Shown here one piece after another: positions 9,501 through 17,366 of a stretch of 64,000 bases of DNA; within the stretch, counting starts at the first letter, position 1, and the number at the start of each line of letters is the position of its first letter. The translations under genes and the position numbers were made by a program. The notes beneath the pieces were generated by a model. That model made no database searches. It was not told the DNA's origin and was given only the letters and a program-made list of their open reading frames with translations. The stretch spans positions 1-64,000 of the forward strand of contig JAEELM010000025.1 of assembly GCA_016282685.1 (NCBI GenBank), in the 5' to 3' direction. This stretch comes from Elusimicrobiaceae bacterium. Its GTDB lineage: Bacteria > Elusimicrobiota > Elusimicrobia > Elusimicrobiales > Elusimicrobiaceae.

Positions 9501-11806
9501 TTAGCTACCGCCACATAACCGTTTACACGGCTTAATTCCGGTTCTACTTTTTCAACCGGGGCTGCGATAGATGCCATTTTTCCGTTGTCTTCCACGCGAA
9601 TTTCACTCATCACTTTTCCGCGTGTACACACAGCCTTTAAACCGTTCTCAAAATCAAAAATACCTGCTGCCACTGCCGCAGCATATTCCCCTAAGCTATG
9701 CCCCATTACCACATCAGGTTTAATGCCAAAGGAAGAAAGTAACCGCATCATGGCAATGTCGGCCGTCAAAACAGCCGGTTGAGTCATTTCCGTACGTTTG
9801 ATAGCAGCTTCCCGTTCGGCAATTTGCTCTTTTGTTTCACCGGGTTTACTCCACAACGTTTCGGTTAACGTTTGCCCAATAATATCTATAAGTAACCGGT
9901 CTGCTTCGTCGAACGTATCCTGTACAATTTTATACTTTGTGGCCAAATCTTTCATCATATCCACATACTGAGAACCCTGACCGGGGAACATAAAACATAC
10001 TTTTGGTTTTATCTCAGATGGGGTAAACGGATAGATTCCTTTCATCCTCAAATGCAAAGACTCGCTATTCCACACATCCTGTGTAGCAGCAATTTTCTTA
10101 AAGAAAGCAATTTTCTCTTGCAGCTTGGCCGGGTTTTCCACATTGATAGTAACTGCAAATGTTTTGGGAGCCGTAATATGATTTTTATAGGAAATACTGG
10201 GTAAATAAGTAGGATCTATTTGAACAGCAATAGAGGCTTTATCCAGAATATCCATTAATTCTTCTTTTGTAGCGGCGGAAAAAGTCAATACATCACTTTG
10301 AATTTTCTCTCCGGGAACATGAAGCGTATAACCGGAGGCATTTTCTTTTACGGAAGGCATCTCCTTCTTATTAGAAGACTGCTCTTTTTGACGCAAACTG
10401 TCATTCATTTCTTCCATAGCTACATGGAAATTCGTTCCTCCAAAGCCGAAAGCAGACACATTGGCCCGACGGATTTTTCCATCCGGCCAGGCTTCGGCTT
10501 TTGTAATCACGCGGAAAGGACATTTACTCCAGTCCACAATGGGATTTGGAGTTTCAAAATTTACAGAAGGAGGCAACACTTTATGATACAAAGCTAACGA
10601 AGTTTTAATAAGGGCTGCAATCCCGGCAGCCGCTTTGGCATGGCCGATTTGGCTTTTTACGCTTCCCAAACCGATAGTACCCGGCTTAGCATACGGCCCA
10701 AAAAGCTCTGTTAAAGCTTCCAATTCTACCGCATCTCCTACACGGGTACCTGTGCCATGGGCCTCTACCAAACCGACATCAGCCGGTGTATATTCTACCT
10801 GTTCAAAAGCTTTTTGAACGGCAATTTTTTGTCCTTTGGGATTAGGAGCGGTAATTCCTTTTCCTTTCCCGTCAGAAGATGCCCCTACAGCCCGAATCAC
10901 GGCATAAACCCGATCTCCGTCTTTTACGGCATCCGAAAGACGTTTCAGAATGACCATACCGGCTCCTTCCGCCATCACAAAGCCGTTAGCACGGGCATCA
11001 AACGGATAGGATCCTGTTTCGGACAAAGCCCCGATTTTGCAGAATTTAATATAAGCGGAGGGAGACATCATTTGGTCTACACCACCGGCAATGGCCATAT
11101 CAAAATTACCCATGCGCAACCCATTGACGGCCTGGTCAACAGCAGCCAAAGAAGTAGCGCAGGCCGCATCTACCGTAAAATTCGTACCATGCACATCAAA
11201 TACGTTCGCCACACGACCCGCAATTACATTGGCCAGTTCACCCGGCATAGAATCTTCCGTAACGGGCGTAAATTGATCCCGTACACCGGCATCTATTTCA
11301 TCAATCAATTGTTGAGCTTGTGAAGGAGCCAACGATTTAAAAGTGGGGGTTTTTTTCAAAATTTCATAGATAAAGGGGCGGTTCAAACGTGTATTAGACA
11401 TCTCGTTCTTCATTCCGCCCATAGAGTTACCAATGATAACAGCCGTACGGTTATGGTCATACTCCTTTTTATCATATCCGGAATCTTCCAATGCCATACG
11501 AGTTGTTTCTATAGCCAAATGTTGGACCGTATCCATTTGTTTGGCAATTTGCGGAGGAATACGGTATTTTAAGGAGTTAAATTTGAATGTCTCCGGAATA
11601 AATCCACCAATTTTTGAATAAAGTTTATCTTCAGCTTTGTGGTCCGGGTTATAGAAAAGTTTGTAGTCCCAATAAGAAGAGGGGATTTCGGTAATGCAAT
11701 ATTTTCCTTCTTGAATATTTTTCCAGAATTCGTCTTTATTAAGCGCCCCTGGCATGATAGCACCGATGCCAACTATAGCTATCGGTTCAAGGTTTTTATT
11801 TGTCAT
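3560..11806 (-). CDS. PfaA-like multidomain polyketide/fatty acid synthase (KS-AT-KS-like-ACP-ACP-KR-DH)
   Basis: ORF 2771 aa in track; likely start is MTNKNLEPIAIVG at 11806 preceded by AGGAGATACA. KS (DAACATSLAA, VEAHGTGT, IGHAKAAAG), AT (GHSLGEYAAA), second KS-like (AACASTAQ, GHSMGAG), two ACP-like repeats (DLGIDTVKQAEL), KR (FTGSGRGIGAMLS), DH hot-dog (DHAIEGTPYVPG). Confidence 0.93.
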   Translation of the reverse strand: MTNKNLEPIAIVGIGAIMPGALNKDEFWKNIQEGKYCITEIPSSYWDYKLFYNPDHKAEDKLYSKIGGFIPETFKFNSLKYRIPPQIAKQMDTVQHLAIETTRMALEDSGYDKKEYDHNRTAVIIGNSMGGMKNEMSNTRLNRPFIYEILKKTPTFKSLAPSQAQQLIDEIDAGVRDQFTPVTEDSMPGELANVIAGRVANVFDVHGTNFTVDAACATSLAAVDQAVNGLRMGNFDMAIAGGVDQMMSPSAYIKFCKIGALSETGSYPFDARANGFVMAEGAGMVILKRLSDAVKDGDRVYAVIRAVGASSDGKGKGITAPNPKGQKIAVQKAFEQVEYTPADVGLVEAHGTGTRVGDAVELEALTELFGPYAKPGTIGLGSVKSQIGHAKAAAGIAALIKTSLALYHKVLPPSVNFETPNPIVDWSKCPFRVITKAEAWPDGKIRRANVSAFGFGGTNFHVAMEEMNDSLRQKEQSSNKKEMPSVKENASGYTLHVPGEKIQSDVLTFSAATKEELMDILDKASIAVQIDPTYLPSISYKNHITAPKTFAVTINVENPAKLQEKIAFFKKIAATQDVWNSESLHLRMKGIYPFTPSEIKPKVCFMFPGQGSQYVDMMKDLATKYKIVQDTFDEADRLLIDIIGQTLTETLWSKPGETKEQIAEREAAIKRTEMTQPAVLTADIAMMRLLSSFGIKPDVVMGHSLGEYAAAVAAGIFDFENGLKAVCTRGKVMSEIRVEDNGKMASIAAPVEKVEPELSRVNGYVAVANKNCPTQTVIAGASKSIDEAIEMFTNMGIQAVQIPVSHAFHSAIIQPAVPQYRAFLDTLTFHSPKMPITTNVTAEFYPNDPEKIKDLLVTQISHSVEWIKQLQTTYASGVRLFVECGPKRVLSALASNTLSDKKDIKVLASNHPKKGGIVEFNDLFANLISSGIHLDWKGTDMYGDSSTFNPVFVNWVKTNAPATVKALGANNQTTCTDNQAVMTEDDDMNKKSIVISGIAAGGPGSWDRIFRDGVLDEILSGRNMIEPVSAQTQQKQIDKHVEFVIKSKDGNHRIERLTSATQAIKLAAKGGAFDLEKEFGLPAKWVKSMDRSFQLAIAAGMLALKDAGIPLVLYYKPTSTGGYLPDRWGLPADMIDETGVIFTSAFPVANSMMGDLTKRVEGLLNNKTAKEVRAFCDKLIAQIADPALKMEIEQWYQDTFKDKEIEPAAFTSEFILKTIIIAHSHFCQWIRARGPATAMSAACASTAQAISIANDWIRLGRCKRVIVISADDITNDNVSEWILTAFLASGAATTEADVTKAALPFDRRRNGMIVGMGAVSLIVEEESEVTKRGMKPLAKLLSTEIANSGFHVTRLDVGHVAQVMNRLVTRAEKDYGLNRSDIAKQLVFISHETYTPARGGSASAEAYALKSTFGADVSKVIVSNTKGFTGHSMGAGLEDAIAVRCLNTGLVPPIANFKEADPELEGITLSKGGHYDFKYALRLAAGFGSQIGMTLLEKAWQEGEPRIADVAKHTQWLKDISGQQDPILEVVQNTLRIKDNYRHGVKPSLVMEGSQAFVDKVNVAHAAAQPVSAPVVTPAPVAPKAVVLDEASVTKEIVKMVAEKTGYPEDMLELDLDMEADLGIDTVKQAELFASMREYYGIAQQEGIQLKDYPTIRHCIKFVLANAGQPAATPVAQPAPAAPSAPVMPTPVAQPAPTPVVTPAPVAPKAVVLDETSVTKEIVKMVAEKTGYPEDMLELDLDMEADLGIDTVKQAELFASMREHYGIAQQEGIQLKDYPTIRHCIKFVLANAGQSAATPVAQPAPVAPSAPVMPTPVAQPAPTPVVTPAPVTPATVTAPVAQNAMAERVSGPQADALVTNPTAPIEKRESLAERPEREGYQGEHCHEKKLRYVTTVIEAPLAERENRRLSKDRTVLLFADNSQLIKAYQEEFKELGVKYHVFTTLKTRSKNTTIMNWESYEETESALKAYAAEDPNIQGIVYLLGANVKKFDKKLSVHNELTKYVMPLFIALHVFEKGLSNRADADTFFAVNTKTDGTFGYTTKEEFNPIVGALDGATTCFRKDVYERTGAISKLMDFEPTTTPDEMAQKTMDEVLHGDMRLMVGTRGGIRSTILSLPVRLDRSVKKFDLAGKTVIFTGSGRGIGAMLSQKIAAQYHSKIIILDIIEIQEKTPLWARMNETELAALKKQIWEDLKADTTQKATPVLLERAFGRVKDSITLYNNLQKLRDLGSEVEYYHCDVTNAAMVKEVCTKIKAKNGRVDGLIHFAGLERSKLIYDKDPAEYYRIFDVKATSFGTFLANNIVRDNGFFAFASSIAGKYGNLGQSDYASANDYLAKSAFSLTNQGYRAISIAMSAYKNVGMGVRAGVETFLRSNGVDFVDPEDGMQIFLDEIVYGNVPEIILTGSLGKLDWDHQLKIDWEEAGIEPVSSDDDNTPQGGTSVPQTPVAPAPAPVAPTPKQAIDSAKATHFLGEVTSLQKGTEIHSGKEFNLESDPYLADHAIEGTPYVPGVMGIETFMETATALTGHVPQGLKNVHFYLPIKLLRNRPQAVRVIGKVDGNSTQMEIESDFINSKGIKMGNTRRHFTAQTLEGFTSTWDSVKADAMAGINGVMTVTKEEIYQKYFHGPSFQVLAGILHVDNQVSLAQYHTTPRPQWPNGPRPLLANPMLIEAAFQCCGFQDMTIARKMTLPDGISEVAVLKNQEPPAQLFLYGVNKGETADGKTLHDAYVFDEQGNVWVEIHGYQAIGQ
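6321..7070 (-). repeat. Tandem duplication, two 375-bp copies (125 aa each) encoding Pro/Ala linker + ACP-like domain
   Basis: gcaggcgttactaccggcgtaggagcagg recurs at 6321 and 6696 (period 375), and a diverging third start gcaggtgttactaccggggc lies at 7071. Confidence 0.92.
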
Positions 11807-11991
11807 TGTATCTCCTAGCGTATGGGTCCTTTTCATACGTATATAGATATATTTTAGGAAATTTTGCCCTTGCAAAACAAATTTTGAAAAAAATTTTCCC
11901 GAAAAAACTTGACAAAATTTATTTTGCTTGTTCCCTTTTTTGTTTTTTAAAGAGCTTCTTTATAAAATCGCCTCCGTTTTTAAAAACAAAA

Positions 11992-12021
11992 AAATGCAAA
12001 AACAAAAGCGTTTTTGCATTT
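11992..12021 (-). terminator. Hairpin, likely terminator of the 12054-12500 gene
   Basis: AAATGCAAAAAC-aaaagc-GTTTTTGCATTT, 12-bp perfect stem. Confidence 0.6.
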
Positions 12022-12053
12022 AAACTTTAAAAACAAGAGCCCTCTTTTCTTTT

Positions 12054-12500
12054 TTAATTGCCGGAATGCGATTCTTCTTCTCCCTTGATATGCTCCAGTT
12101 CATCAATTACACGTAATAAAGTAGGCTGTAATTTATTAATATATTCCTGCTCAAAAGTGCTCATGCGTTGTTCCAAACGAGCCATTTGCTTGGCAATGTC
12201 CACTTGGGTTTTATTGGTAGCAGATTTAAACTCTGCCAATTGATAATGAAAGGAGCGAACTTGCTCTTTTATATCTTCCATCTCCAGTAAAGTATCGCTA
12301 GAGGCGCTTTGCAGTACCGAAACACGTGGTTTAAAACCGGTGTTGGAATTGGTCGTCACAGTTACGGGCGATTCTTCTTCCTCATCCTGTTCAGCAAACT
12401 GCTCATCAGCCACAATTTCACGGTATTTTGCTATAAATACAAACAGCAAAACAAAACACACAACAAAACCTATTATATGCCACATGATCATGTTTTCCAT
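12054..12500 (-). CDS. Hypothetical protein, N-terminal TM helix plus coiled coil
   Basis: ORF 148 aa; hydrophobic N-terminus, acidic linker, helical C-terminus. Confidence 0.75.
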   Translation of the reverse strand: MENMIMWHIIGFVVCFVLLFVFIAKYREIVADEQFAEQDEEEESPVTVTTNSNTGFKPRVSVLQSASSDTLLEMEDIKEQVRSFHYQLAEFKSATNKTQVDIAKQMARLEQRMSTFEQEYINKLQPTLLRVIDELEHIKGEEESHSGN

Positions 12501-12592
12501 AGCCTGATTTTATCATTTTTTAGACTTTTTTAACAACGAATTTGAACTTTTTGCTACCAGCACACATAAAAGAGGGGACCATCCCACTCTTT

Positions 12593-12784
12593 TTATTTTT
12601 TTCGAATAATACTTTTATGCGTTACTACTATAAAGCAAGAAGCAAAAACCAGCAGCGCAACCGTTATACAAACAATACCTCTCCACAAAATGGAGGAAGG
12701 TAAGGGGCATAACCAATAGAAAAGTCCGTAAATAATAAGAAAGGAAAGAATTCCCGTCAAAGTGAATTTAAACTGTAATTTCAT
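12593..12784 (-). CDS. Small membrane protein, two predicted TM helices
   Basis: ORF 63 aa, hydrophobic; overlaps the end of the aspartokinase-like gene. Confidence 0.6.
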   Translation of the reverse strand: MKLQFKFTLTGILSFLIIYGLFYWLCPLPSSILWRGIVCITVALLVFASCFIVVTHKSIIRKK

Positions 12785-13509
12785 TTAATAACCGTCCCTG
12801 TTTTCCCTGTCTGATAATAAACAATACGTATTTCAATTCCTTTTTCCTTTGCCAAACATACAGCATCCGGATGCAACACACTCGCCCCGTTAAGAGCCAA
12901 CTTATACATCTCATCAAAATCCAGCACTTCATAGCGTTGGGCCTTGAGGTTTTTATTTGGATCATCCGAATAAACTCCGTCTACATCTTTTACCATTTCC
13001 ACATGGTCGGCCCCCAATTGGGTAGCTAAAAAAACGGCAGATACGTCTGATCCACCTCGTTTTAAAGTGGTAATTTCTTTATTTTCCCCTATTCCCTGAA
13101 AGCCTGCCACGATAGGAACGTTCCCCTGGGAAATTTCTTTTTTAAGCCGATCCCCTTTAAGTGTCAAAATATCAGCCCCCGTATGGGAAGAGGTAGTAAT
13201 TAAGCCAATCTGAGACCCTGTTAAAGATACAGAAGGCACCCCCATGGCCCGAAGCGCAATGGATAACAACGCAACACTTACCCGTTCTCCGGTAGTAACC
13301 AACATGTCCAGCTCTCGACGATCAGGATTGGGGGTTAAACTGTAAGCGTGATCCAATAATACATCTGTTAAATTTCCATTAGCAGAAGCTACAACAACGG
13401 GAATAAACCCTGCATCATAACGGGATTTTACCAACTCAGCCGCCATTACCAACTTTTGCTTGTTGGCTAATGTATTTCCCCCAAATTTCAAAATACATGT
13501 TTTGGTCAT
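12781..13509 (-). CDS. Aspartate kinase-like amino-acid kinase, catalytic domain only
   Basis: KFGGNTLAN, LVTTGERVSVALLS, LKRGGSDVSA, VDGVYSDDPN; ends about 240 aa with no ACT region. Start MTKTCILKFGG at 13509. Confidence 0.85.
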   Translation of the reverse strand: MTKTCILKFGGNTLANKQKLVMAAELVKSRYDAGFIPVVVASANGNLTDVLLDHAYSLTPNPDRRELDMLVTTGERVSVALLSIALRAMGVPSVSLTGSQIGLITTSSHTGADILTLKGDRLKKEISQGNVPIVAGFQGIGENKEITTLKRGGSDVSAVFLATQLGADHVEMVKDVDGVYSDDPNKNLKAQRYEVLDFDEMYKLALNGASVLHPDAVCLAKEKGIEIRIVYYQTGKTGTVIK

Positions 13510-13511
13510 GA

Positions 13512-14036
13512 TTAATTCCACTTAGAGCGTAATTTTTTAATGGCTTTTTTTATTTCCGGCTTTAAAGTCGGGTCTAACAGATCAATAAAAAGCTTACCGT
13601 CTAAATGATCCACTTCATGTTGGAAAGCCTTGGCCAGCAACCCACGGGCTCTTTTAACCTGTTCCACCCCGTTTTCATCTATATATTGGATAGTAACATC
13701 CGTGGCACGTTTTACCTCTGCCCACAACCCCGGCAAAGAAAGGCATCCCTCTTCTTCTATTTTTTCGCCACGCATAGAGAGAATTTTAGGGTTAATAATC
13801 ACATAACGTTTCAATGGGGCATTTTCTTCGTCAGATTCCGGAATTAAAATCAATGCCATGCGGTAATCCAACCCAATTTGATTGGCGGCCAAACCCACAC
13901 CGCGAACGGCCAAACAGGTTTCCTCCATGTCCTTCAATAATTGAGGAAGTTTGGGAGCCAGTTCTTTATAATCTACCGGTTTCAATTTCTGCCGAAGGAT
14001 ACTTTCCCCGTACTTTGTAACGCGCAATATAGACAT
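13512..14036 (-). CDS. def: Peptide deformylase
   Basis: GVGLAANQIG, EEGCLSLPG and QHEVDHLDG motifs. Confidence 0.95.
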   Translation of the reverse strand: MSILRVTKYGESILRQKLKPVDYKELAPKLPQLLKDMEETCLAVRGVGLAANQIGLDYRMALILIPESDEENAPLKRYVIINPKILSMRGEKIEEEGCLSLPGLWAEVKRATDVTIQYIDENGVEQVKRARGLLAKAFQHEVDHLDGKLFIDLLDPTLKPEIKKAIKKLRSKWN

Positions 14037-14048
14037 ATTTTTATTGTA

Positions 14049-14567
14049 TCATATTCCTTTTTGTTTAAAATATTCAACCACGCGGGCAGGCGTTTTGGCG
14101 GCTGCTAATTGAACAATACAATCATGAGTAAATGTTTTTGTAACTAGCGAAAGCAATTGGAGATGGGAAGCAAAAAAGGCCGGGTTATCCGGAGACATAA
14201 ATAAAAACATTGCTTGGATCTTCCTATTCTCTGAAAAGATAACCGGATTTTCAAATAACGCCAAAGCTACTTTGAACTCATCCAATCCTTCTATTCGTGC
14301 GTGTGGAATAGCCAACCCCGTATTGAGCACCGTACTGACACTTTCTTCCCGTTTACATATGTGCATAGCCCAGTCCGTTATCTCCTGTGAATCTGCTGAC
14401 GGACAAGCTATGCGAACTAAGTTTTTGAACAATTCTTTTTTAGATGGTATCTCTGACAAGAATACAACTTTATTCGCCGATAATAATTTTGCTAAGCGTA
14501 AAGGATGCTCATGCGGTAATTGGGTCATTGGTTTATGGTACAAAATAACTACTCTTTCCGCAAACAA
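14049..14567 (-). CDS. PTS EIIA-like (PtsN/fructose type) protein
   Basis: ORF 172 aa with LAIPHARIEGLDEFKVALALFE motif around the phospho-His; start could be internal (14528). Confidence 0.75.
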   Translation of the reverse strand: MFAERVVILYHKPMTQLPHEHPLRLAKLLSANKVVFLSEIPSKKELFKNLVRIACPSADSQEITDWAMHICKREESVSTVLNTGLAIPHARIEGLDEFKVALALFENPVIFSENRKIQAMFLFMSPDNPAFFASHLQLLSLVTKTFTHDCIVQLAAAKTPARVVEYFKQKGI

Positions 14568-14604
14568 AGGGTTTCTTTCCTCTTATAAAAAAGATAGAAT
14601 TAGA

Positions 14605-16098
14605 ATGATGAACGATTCCGACTTGCAACAACTCTTTAATACTTTTTCTCAAGAACGCATCCCCGACAAACGGGATTTTAATGCTTCTAAGATGTTTTCC
14701 TTATTGGAAGAACCATTTAGCATTTGGTGTTTTTTTCATGCTCCTCGAGAAGAAGCCGTCATGGAGCAAAACCGTTACGAAAATTTAAAAATCCGCACAG
14801 ACCGGCATACAAGGGATGAATGGATTAAACAATCTTTCCCGGAAGTAGTATTTATAAACGGAGAAACGGAAGCAGACCGATTTAAAAATACTTTGGCAGC
14901 TATGGCAAAAGGGGAACAGGCCATTGCCAACTGTATTTTGTGGAATCTACCGGAAAATGTTTACGGTAGTGTCAATTTACTGGTTAGAAACAACAATCAC
15001 TCTTCTATTTTCGGTGATTATCATTACCAAGTTTATCAATTCAAACGAGCGCACGATTTAAAAGAACATTATGCTTTGCAAGTAAGTCTTACTACTCGCA
15101 TCTTAGGGGAAATTCAAGCCTTTTTTCCACCAACTACGCGTGTGCTTCTCAAAAACGACACGGTGGATTTAAACTATAAAGATTACGAACCCCGGCTACT
15201 GCAAGAATTATATTTTTGGCGCAATATCCGCGACGGGAAGGCCAAACCCGAGGCCCATAAACCCCCCAAAGCGGCCAGCTCCCCCTGGAGAGTATATGCC
15301 AATAAAATGGTAACTCAAAGTAAAGATCTATTGATGTTACCTCACCTCAACAGAGAAATGCGCCAATGCCTTAAAATCAACGGCATGTTTACAACAGATG
15401 ATGTTGCCCATTGCTCCTTAGACAAATTGCAGACTATTTTGGAAGAACCCTACGCTTCCGAAACCTATTACAATGCTTTGGCTTATTTGCACAATAAACC
15501 TGTTTTGCGCGAAAAAGGGCATTTCCCTCCCCCTGTCAAGAAATATAACTTATATTTCGATTTCGAGGCCACCGAAACGTTTACCAAAGACAACAAATCT
15601 TTTGTTTATTTAATCGGTATTTGGGATAAAGAAAAGGATAAATACATCAGTTTTGTAGCCAAATCGCCGGAAGAAGAAATTACAATTTTTGAGCAATTCT
15701 ACAATTATGTACAAGATTTTGAACATACTGCTTTGTACCATTGGACCGATTTCGAAGTGCGAAAAATGAAAAAATTGCAATCGACCCAACCACAAGCTGC
15801 CGAAAAATTAGAAAAACTTTGTTCTATTTGCTACGACTTAAAAGTAGCCGTCAATAACGCTTTCTATTTGCCAGCCCCCAGTTTCTCATTAAAAGCGGCC
15901 GCTCCGGCCTTTGGATTTAATTGGAGACAAGACGATTGCGGGGCCATGGACAGCATGGTCTATTTTGTAAATTGGTTGCGAACTGGCAACGAAGATTTGC
16001 TTAAAAAAGTATTGATGTATAATGAAGATGATTGCAAAGCCATGTGGGTATTGGAAGATGCTCTTAAAAAGGCAGATGTACTGGAAATAAAAAAATGA
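14605..16098 (+). CDS. TM0106-type RecB-like/RNase H-like nuclease
   Basis: Track ORF 14272..16098; likely start MMNDSDLQQLF at 14605. C-terminal YLYFDFEATE...YLIGIW...YNEDDCKAMWVLEDAL RNase H-like motifs. Confidence 0.75.
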   Translation: MMNDSDLQQLFNTFSQERIPDKRDFNASKMFSLLEEPFSIWCFFHAPREEAVMEQNRYENLKIRTDRHTRDEWIKQSFPEVVFINGETEADRFKNTLAAMAKGEQAIANCILWNLPENVYGSVNLLVRNNNHSSIFGDYHYQVYQFKRAHDLKEHYALQVSLTTRILGEIQAFFPPTTRVLLKNDTVDLNYKDYEPRLLQELYFWRNIRDGKAKPEAHKPPKAASSPWRVYANKMVTQSKDLLMLPHLNREMRQCLKINGMFTTDDVAHCSLDKLQTILEEPYASETYYNALAYLHNKPVLREKGHFPPPVKKYNLYFDFEATETFTKDNKSFVYLIGIWDKEKDKYISFVAKSPEEEITIFEQFYNYVQDFEHTALYHWTDFEVRKMKKLQSTQPQAAEKLEKLCSICYDLKVAVNNAFYLPAPSFSLKAAAPAFGFNWRQDDCGAMDSMVYFVNWLRTGNEDLLKKVLMYNEDDCKAMWVLEDALKKADVLEIKK

Positions 16099-16877
16099 AA
16101 AAAGAAAAAGCTGTTTTAATACAATGTTTGGAAAGTGCCGCCCGCGTAGTACGTCGGCATTTTGGCAAAGTGGGATATGAATTGAAATCCAAAGCCAACT
16201 TGGTAACAAAAGCAGATGTGGAAAGCCAACGCACTATTTTAAAAATTATTCAAAAAAATTTTCCGCAACATGGCTTCCTTGCCGAAGAAGAAAACGCTCA
16301 AAAACCAAAAGAATATACCTGGGTTATTGATCCGATTGACGGTACTACCAACTTCGCCCATACTTTTCCGCAATGTAGCATTTCCATTGCTTTATTTCAC
16401 AAAAGCAAACCTGTTTTGGGCGGTGTAATCAATCCTATCACAAAGGAGTTGTTCTTAGCAGAAAAAGGAAAAGGGGCCACATTAAACGGGAAAAGGATTC
16501 ATGTGTCCCATGTAAACCGCATAGAAAATTCTTTGTTAGTGACCGGCTTTCCTTACAACCGTTATCACCGCATGCCGGAATTATTGGACCGATTTGGTAA
16601 ATTTTTGCTGGCTTGCCATGATGTGCGCCGTCTAGGTTCAGCTGCGTTAGATTTATGTTGGGTTGCTGCCGGACGTATCGACGGTTATTGGGAAGATAAT
16701 CTTCATCCTTGGGATGTGGGAGCAGGCTTTCTTATCTTGCAAGAAGCTGGCGGGAAAATAACAGATTACGATGGAAAACCTTATAAAAAAATAAATGAAT
16801 ACGGCAAAACTCTATTGGCCAGCAACGGGAAAATACATAAGCAATTATTATGCATTGCAAAATCTCATAAAAATTAG
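16095..16877 (+). CDS. suhB: Inositol-1-monophosphatase family protein
   Basis: WVIDPIDGTTNFAH and HPWDVGAGFLILQEAGG motifs. Confidence 0.9.
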   Translation: MKKEKAVLIQCLESAARVVRRHFGKVGYELKSKANLVTKADVESQRTILKIIQKNFPQHGFLAEEENAQKPKEYTWVIDPIDGTTNFAHTFPQCSISIALFHKSKPVLGGVINPITKELFLAEKGKGATLNGKRIHVSHVNRIENSLLVTGFPYNRYHRMPELLDRFGKFLLACHDVRRLGSAALDLCWVAAGRIDGYWEDNLHPWDVGAGFLILQEAGGKITDYDGKPYKKINEYGKTLLASNGKIHKQLLCIAKSHKN

Positions 16878-16904
16878 TTATGCTATCATTAGCGGGAGGC
16901 AATT

Positions 16905-17309
16905 ATGGCCATTAACATTGTAAAACAATACAGTATTTTCCTTATTAATGAACCTGGTGAACTTACCAAATTTGCCAATCTGTTTATTCAAGAACATATT
17001 GATATTATTGCCATGTCGCAAGACGTTCGCTATGATGCGGCAGTCGTCCGCCTGGCTATCCGTCATGAAGATGAAATCAGTCACGTATTAACAAAAGCCG
17101 GATTTACCAGTGTAAAGACAGATGCTATTTGCATAGATTTGCCCAACCGTGTAGGGCTCATCCATGATATGGGGGAAGTATTAGCTTCCAAAAACATCAA
17201 CATTACTACCATTTACGGAGCTTCTATCGGGCAAAATACTCGTTGGATTTTGGTAGTCAACGATATTCCAAAAGCCCTCAATGTACTGGAAGCCAGCAAC
17301 TTATTTTAA
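16905..17309 (+). CDS. Stand-alone tandem ACT-domain protein
   Basis: 134 aa, two ACT-like units (FLINEPGELTKFANLF; DLPNRVGLIHDMGEVLASKNINI). Confidence 0.85.
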   Translation: MAINIVKQYSIFLINEPGELTKFANLFIQEHIDIIAMSQDVRYDAAVVRLAIRHEDEISHVLTKAGFTSVKTDAICIDLPNRVGLIHDMGEVLASKNINITTIYGASIGQNTRWILVVNDIPKALNVLEASNLF

Positions 17310-17320
17310 GTGTTTAAAAC

Positions 17321-17354
17321 AAAACTCCCCGGGTATAAACCCGGGGAGTTTTTT
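17321..17354 (+). terminator. Rho-independent terminator
   Basis: CTCCCCGGG-tataaa-CCCGGGGAG-TTTTTT. Confidence 0.9.
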
Positions 17355-17366
17355 CACAAAATTAGA

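Noticed and set aside
3845-11621. Plus-strand ORFs inside the synthase gene (for example 6149-6484, 10757-11323)
   Set aside because: Antisense shadows of the synthase; composition reflects the opposite coding strand and its Pro/Ala-rich linker.
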